Assembly: GCF_016522535.1 (NCBI RefSeq)
Contig: NZ_JAEHOI010000002.1
Span: forward strand, 558,001-622,000
DNA from: Leucobacter edaphi
GTDB taxonomy: Bacteria; Actinomycetota; Actinomycetes; Actinomycetales; Microbacteriaceae
DNA: 64,000 bases
Direction of reading: 5' to 3'
In this document: one piece after another, positions 61,764-64,000 of the stretch
Layout: the number at the start of each line of letters is the position of its first letter
How positions within the stretch are numbered: position 1 is the stretch's first letter
Made by a program: the position numbers and the translations under genes
The notes under the pieces: generated by a model
The model's database searches: none
Seen by the model: the letters and a program-made list of their open reading frames with translations, nothing else
Told to the model about the DNA's origin: nothing

Positions 61764-62024
61764 ATGAAAAACAAACTCATCATCACCGCCGCGATTGGGC
61801 TCGCGCTCCTCACCCTTGGCTATGTTGCCGGCCTGATCGATTCGAATTTCATCGTTCTCACGGTTCCCACCCAAGGACTTGACCTCAAGAGATACATCCT
61901 CCAGTTCTTTGCCACTCCAATCGCGGTGCTGGGCGCTTGCATGCTCGGCACTTCGCTGGTTGCGCTGATCGCCCGCGAAAATGACGTGGAATCGACGGGC
62001 GTCCGGCCCCACACAGAGGAATGA
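61764..62024 (+). CDS. small two-helix membrane protein, unknown
   Basis: 86 aa with two hydrophobic segments (about residues 5-26 and 47-69), a short outside loop and an acidic C-terminal tail (ENDVESTGVRPHTEE). ATG follows GGAGGAAGG. No family recognised. More A/T-rich at third positions than the core genes nearby, consistent with acquired DNA. Confidence 0.6.
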   Translation: MKNKLIITAAIGLALLTLGYVAGLIDSNFIVLTVPTQGLDLKRYILQFFATPIAVLGACMLGTSLVALIARENDVESTGVRPHTEE

Positions 62025-62331
62025 ATCGCACCGCGCCACCAGTAGACGAAACGATGGGCCCACCCATTTCGAAAATGAAAGGAAGCTCAGCAATCCCTCG
62101 TAGTTGGAGGGCTGCGCACTCGGAGCTGTCGGTTTCGCCCAGATTCTCGAGAACCGGACCAAGGGAAAAATCCCAGGCCCGACTCAAGCCATCCGTAGAT
62201 GCAGTGTCGGAGGTACGCAAGCTGGCTCCCCAATTCCGAACTCGCGCTCAGCCTGCTGGGCATCGATCGGGATTGCCAACGTGAAGCTACGACTCAAGTG
62301 CACCGCTTTCTATACCTGAGAGGCCGAGATC
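62025..62331. other. 307-bp gap, no gene seen
   Basis: Short overlapping frames only; no RNA gene, strong hairpin or repeat seen. The promoter of the next gene may lie near its end. Confidence 0.4.
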
Positions 62332-62916
62332 ATGAGCAAGACGTCATTGAGCAAACTGAAGTTTCTGGCGTTCGCTGCAGCAGGATTTCTGGCCACTGGG
62401 GCTGTGGCGGGCACGCTCGGGGCAACGGTGATCGCAAACAATTCGACACCGGCGCACTCCCACGAACAACTCCCGAAATATCTCCATGGGAACGAGCTCG
62501 GAGACGGGGGACTCCTCGCCGAGAGCATCACCCTCGTTGGGAAGACAGGGACCTACGAGTTCTGGAGAGGGAAAGACCGTGGGGGCAACGTCTGCGCGGT
62601 GGTGGGCAATCCCAGCTCCCAACACAGCGTGTTCAACTGCGTTCGTGAAGAAGACTTCAAGGTCCACGGCGCCGCAGGGACGTTCGTGATGCCAAACGAC
62701 GGAGTTGAACGTCCGGTCGCCTACCTACTGGCCCCGCCCGATACCGACGCTGCGGCATTGCAAACGATCGGGTTTGAGTCAGTTGGCGCCGACGGGTTCC
62801 TTCACTTTGCCCCAGGGAGCGTGATCGAAGCGCGCTTTGACGACATGAACAGCCACGGCGGGCACGTGCAGATTCTCCCGCCTGCACCGTTAGTCGAGGC
62901 GGACTACATCAACTGA
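62332..62916 (+). CDS. exported or membrane-anchored protein of unknown function
   Basis: 194 aa. A basic N-terminus (MSKTSLSKLKF) and hydrophobic stretch (about residues 11-35) form a signal peptide or anchor. The outside part is soluble and mixed alpha/beta, with two Cys (NVCAVVG, FNCVREE) that could pair. The C-terminus ends ADYIN. ATG after GAGAGG. No domain recognised. Not obviously in an operon with the upstream membrane protein. Confidence 0.65.
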   Translation: MSKTSLSKLKFLAFAAAGFLATGAVAGTLGATVIANNSTPAHSHEQLPKYLHGNELGDGGLLAESITLVGKTGTYEFWRGKDRGGNVCAVVGNPSSQHSVFNCVREEDFKVHGAAGTFVMPNDGVERPVAYLLAPPDTDAAALQTIGFESVGADGFLHFAPGSVIEARFDDMNSHGGHVQILPPAPLVEADYIN

Positions 62917-63058
62917 CCGCATCCGCACACTACCGATAGTCCGGCCATTCGTCGGTTCGCTGCTCATCGACCCGGAGAAGCGCTCGCGATTCGCCCACGG
63001 ATCGACCTTCTCGGGGTCTCCCTCGTCAGGCACGAGCTCCGAGCAGAGGAGTGCCGGG

Positions 63059-63307
63059 TCAGCGGCCGAGCTCTGTGGTGAGGTGCGCGTGTATCGCCTC
63101 TGCTGCAACCTGTTCCTCAGGGGCCATTTCAAGGTGGCCGATCTCATAGCGCGGGACGGGGAGGCTCAGCACGACCGCCCTCGACGCAGCGTCCGTACAG
63201 GACGAGCCGAAGACTTCGCCAATCTGAGTACATGTGAGTTCCGCGAGCACGGCTGACGCGCCCGCGAAGTCTGAGTCGTCCCGCCGTGGAGTACCGCCGA
63301 CGTGCAC
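63059..63307 (-). pseudogene. coding remnant, N-terminus missing
   Basis: 82-codon frame with protein-like composition (GASAVLAELTCTQIGEVFG, SLPVPRYEIGHLEMAPEEQ) and a GTG near 63307. It stays in sense upstream to about 63349 (CDSCPLFGQVDDVHVGG), where a stop occurs before any good start. No ribosome site. Looks like the 3' part of a lost gene. Confidence 0.35.
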
Positions 63308-63785
63308 GTCATCGACCTGTCCGAACAGCGGGCATGAATCACACGGCGCTCAGCTCATGAGCGATGAGGCTGTTCGGGTCCACGAAGCCCTGTCCGTCCT
63401 ACCGCACGGTGCGGCTTCACCTTGAGATATCTGACGCGCAGCTTGTCATTCACCGGGGTCCGGCTGAGCGGTCAGGGCCGGCCCCACCGAGAACGTCGAT
63501 GATCCACCCGCGCAGCTCTTCGAAACCATCCCCTTCCACGAGACCAGGGCTGAACTCGCTCTATAGAACTGAACTCGTTCGAAACCTGGACCCTTGACAA
63601 TCGTCAACTGGCTCGAGAGCGCGACCGCCGCAAGGGTCGACGGGTGGAACGGGGGCCGACTCCATGGCGTGCCCGATTGGCGGCCACCCGCGAAAGTCGA
63701 GAAAGCTTACAGGTCAGCGTGCCAAGCGGTACTCGACCTGCCTGAAACAGACGAAAAGAGCCTCCACCGAACCCACCACTTGACA
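63308..63785. other. 478-bp degenerate stretch
   Basis: No complete gene. On the minus strand 63450-63539 the frame reads VEGDGFEELRGWIIDVLGG and stops, resembling the DGFExFRxWLI segment I recall for DUF4240 proteins; treat this as a weak hint of another remnant. A plus-strand frame from 63594 (TIVNWLESATAARVDGW) has no support. Confidence 0.3.
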
Positions 63786-63818
63786 GAGGGGTTCGGACGC
63801 GATGCGGCCGAACCCCTC
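63786..63818. terminator. terminator hairpin, copy of the acnA terminator
   Basis: GAGGGGTTCGGACGC-gat-GCGGCCGAACCCCTC, 15-bp arms with one mismatch and the same gat loop as the hairpin at 60273. Lies 20 bp after the stop of the right-edge gene. Confidence 0.75.
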
Positions 63819-63837
63819 CATGTTTCTCCTGTGGTAT

Positions 63838-64000
63838 TCAGGTTCCCGGCAGGATCGAGACGTCCACCCACTGCACGCTCACCCCGCGCGCCTGTGCGAC
63901 GAGCGCGATCGTCTGCGTGAGCTGGTCAAAGATCGTGAGTTCCATGGGCAATGGATAGGCGTTGGCCGGGTGATAGACGCCAGCCGCCCGACACCCGGCG
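63838..64000 (-). CDS. C-terminal part of a protein of unknown function, paralogue of 60325-60857
   Basis: The last 53 codons before the window edge. PLPMELTIFDQLTQTIALVA and VQWVDVSILPGT match the end of the broken gene at 60325-60857 almost residue for residue. Frame intact in the visible part. An intact exonuclease partner might lie upstream, beyond the window. Confidence 0.65.
   Translation of the reverse strand, partial: AGCRAAGVYHPANAYPLPMELTIFDQLTQTIALVAQARGVSVQWVDVSILPGT

Overview
The window is high-GC actinobacterial DNA. Gene content and order point to the Microbacteriaceae, with Leucobacter or a close relative the best guess: a fabD-fabH-acpP-fabF cluster behind a PucR-type regulator, glnA2-glnE-glnA1, dlaT/sucB-lpdA, a PAC2-family gene beside sigA, parE/parC, SepH, the DUF4193-DUF3093-dut-DUF3710-DUF3159 block and acnA. 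Start codons include many GTG and three TTG. About ten genes have a TANNNT-like -10 box six or seven bases before the start codon and no convincing ribosome site, the signature of leaderless actinobacterial mRNAs.

Region by region: 1-3337 is a tryptophan/kynurenine catabolic group (amino-acid permease cut by the left edge, kynureninase, kynurenine formamidase) facing a divergent Lrp/AsnC regulator. A tRNA-Met, an FMN reductase and an unknown lipoprotein follow. 5255-9484 is an iron module: Dps and the EfeUOB importer, with DtxR/IdeR-like boxes before dps and efeU. 9481-18037 (minus strand) holds a class I amidotransferase, the fatty-acid synthase II genes, their likely activator FasR and the pyruvate dehydrogenase E1 gene aceE, which ties acetyl-CoA supply to lipid synthesis. 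18299-25696 is thiol/redox and stress defence (peroxiredoxin, glutathione peroxidase, flavin reductase, Xi-type GST, metallo-hydrolase, serine hydrolase, universal stress protein) and a long-form GAPDH. 25849-28612 is the MetQNI methionine importer. Then come Nif3-like and coiled-coil proteins, the RNase P RNA gene and methionine aminopeptidase.

31659-38209 is a nitrogen-assimilation block (glnA2, glnE, glnA1). Three GlnR-like half-site pairs lie in its intergenic regions. A 25-residue acidic microprotein gene with its own promoter and terminator sits between glnE and glnA1. 38239-43440 carries RDD and DUF4191 membrane proteins, an unknown ORF where lipB-lipA would usually be, and the E2 and E3 subunits of the 2-oxoacid dehydrogenases. 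The E2 reading frame runs about 116 codons past its normal end. 43607-52906 holds PAC2, SigA, a small zinc protein, ParE, ParC and a phosphodiesterase. 52961-60257 holds SepH, the DUF4193-to-DUF3159 block with dut, and aconitase.

The last 3.7 kb (60273-64000) differs in character. It has a broken two-gene cassette (an oligoribonuclease-like gene missing its middle and a frameshifted partner coupled by ATGA), two unknown exported or membrane proteins and eroded coding remnants. At the right edge there is a second copy of the partner gene's 3' end and of the adjacent terminator. This looks like a duplicated and partly decayed accessory segment.
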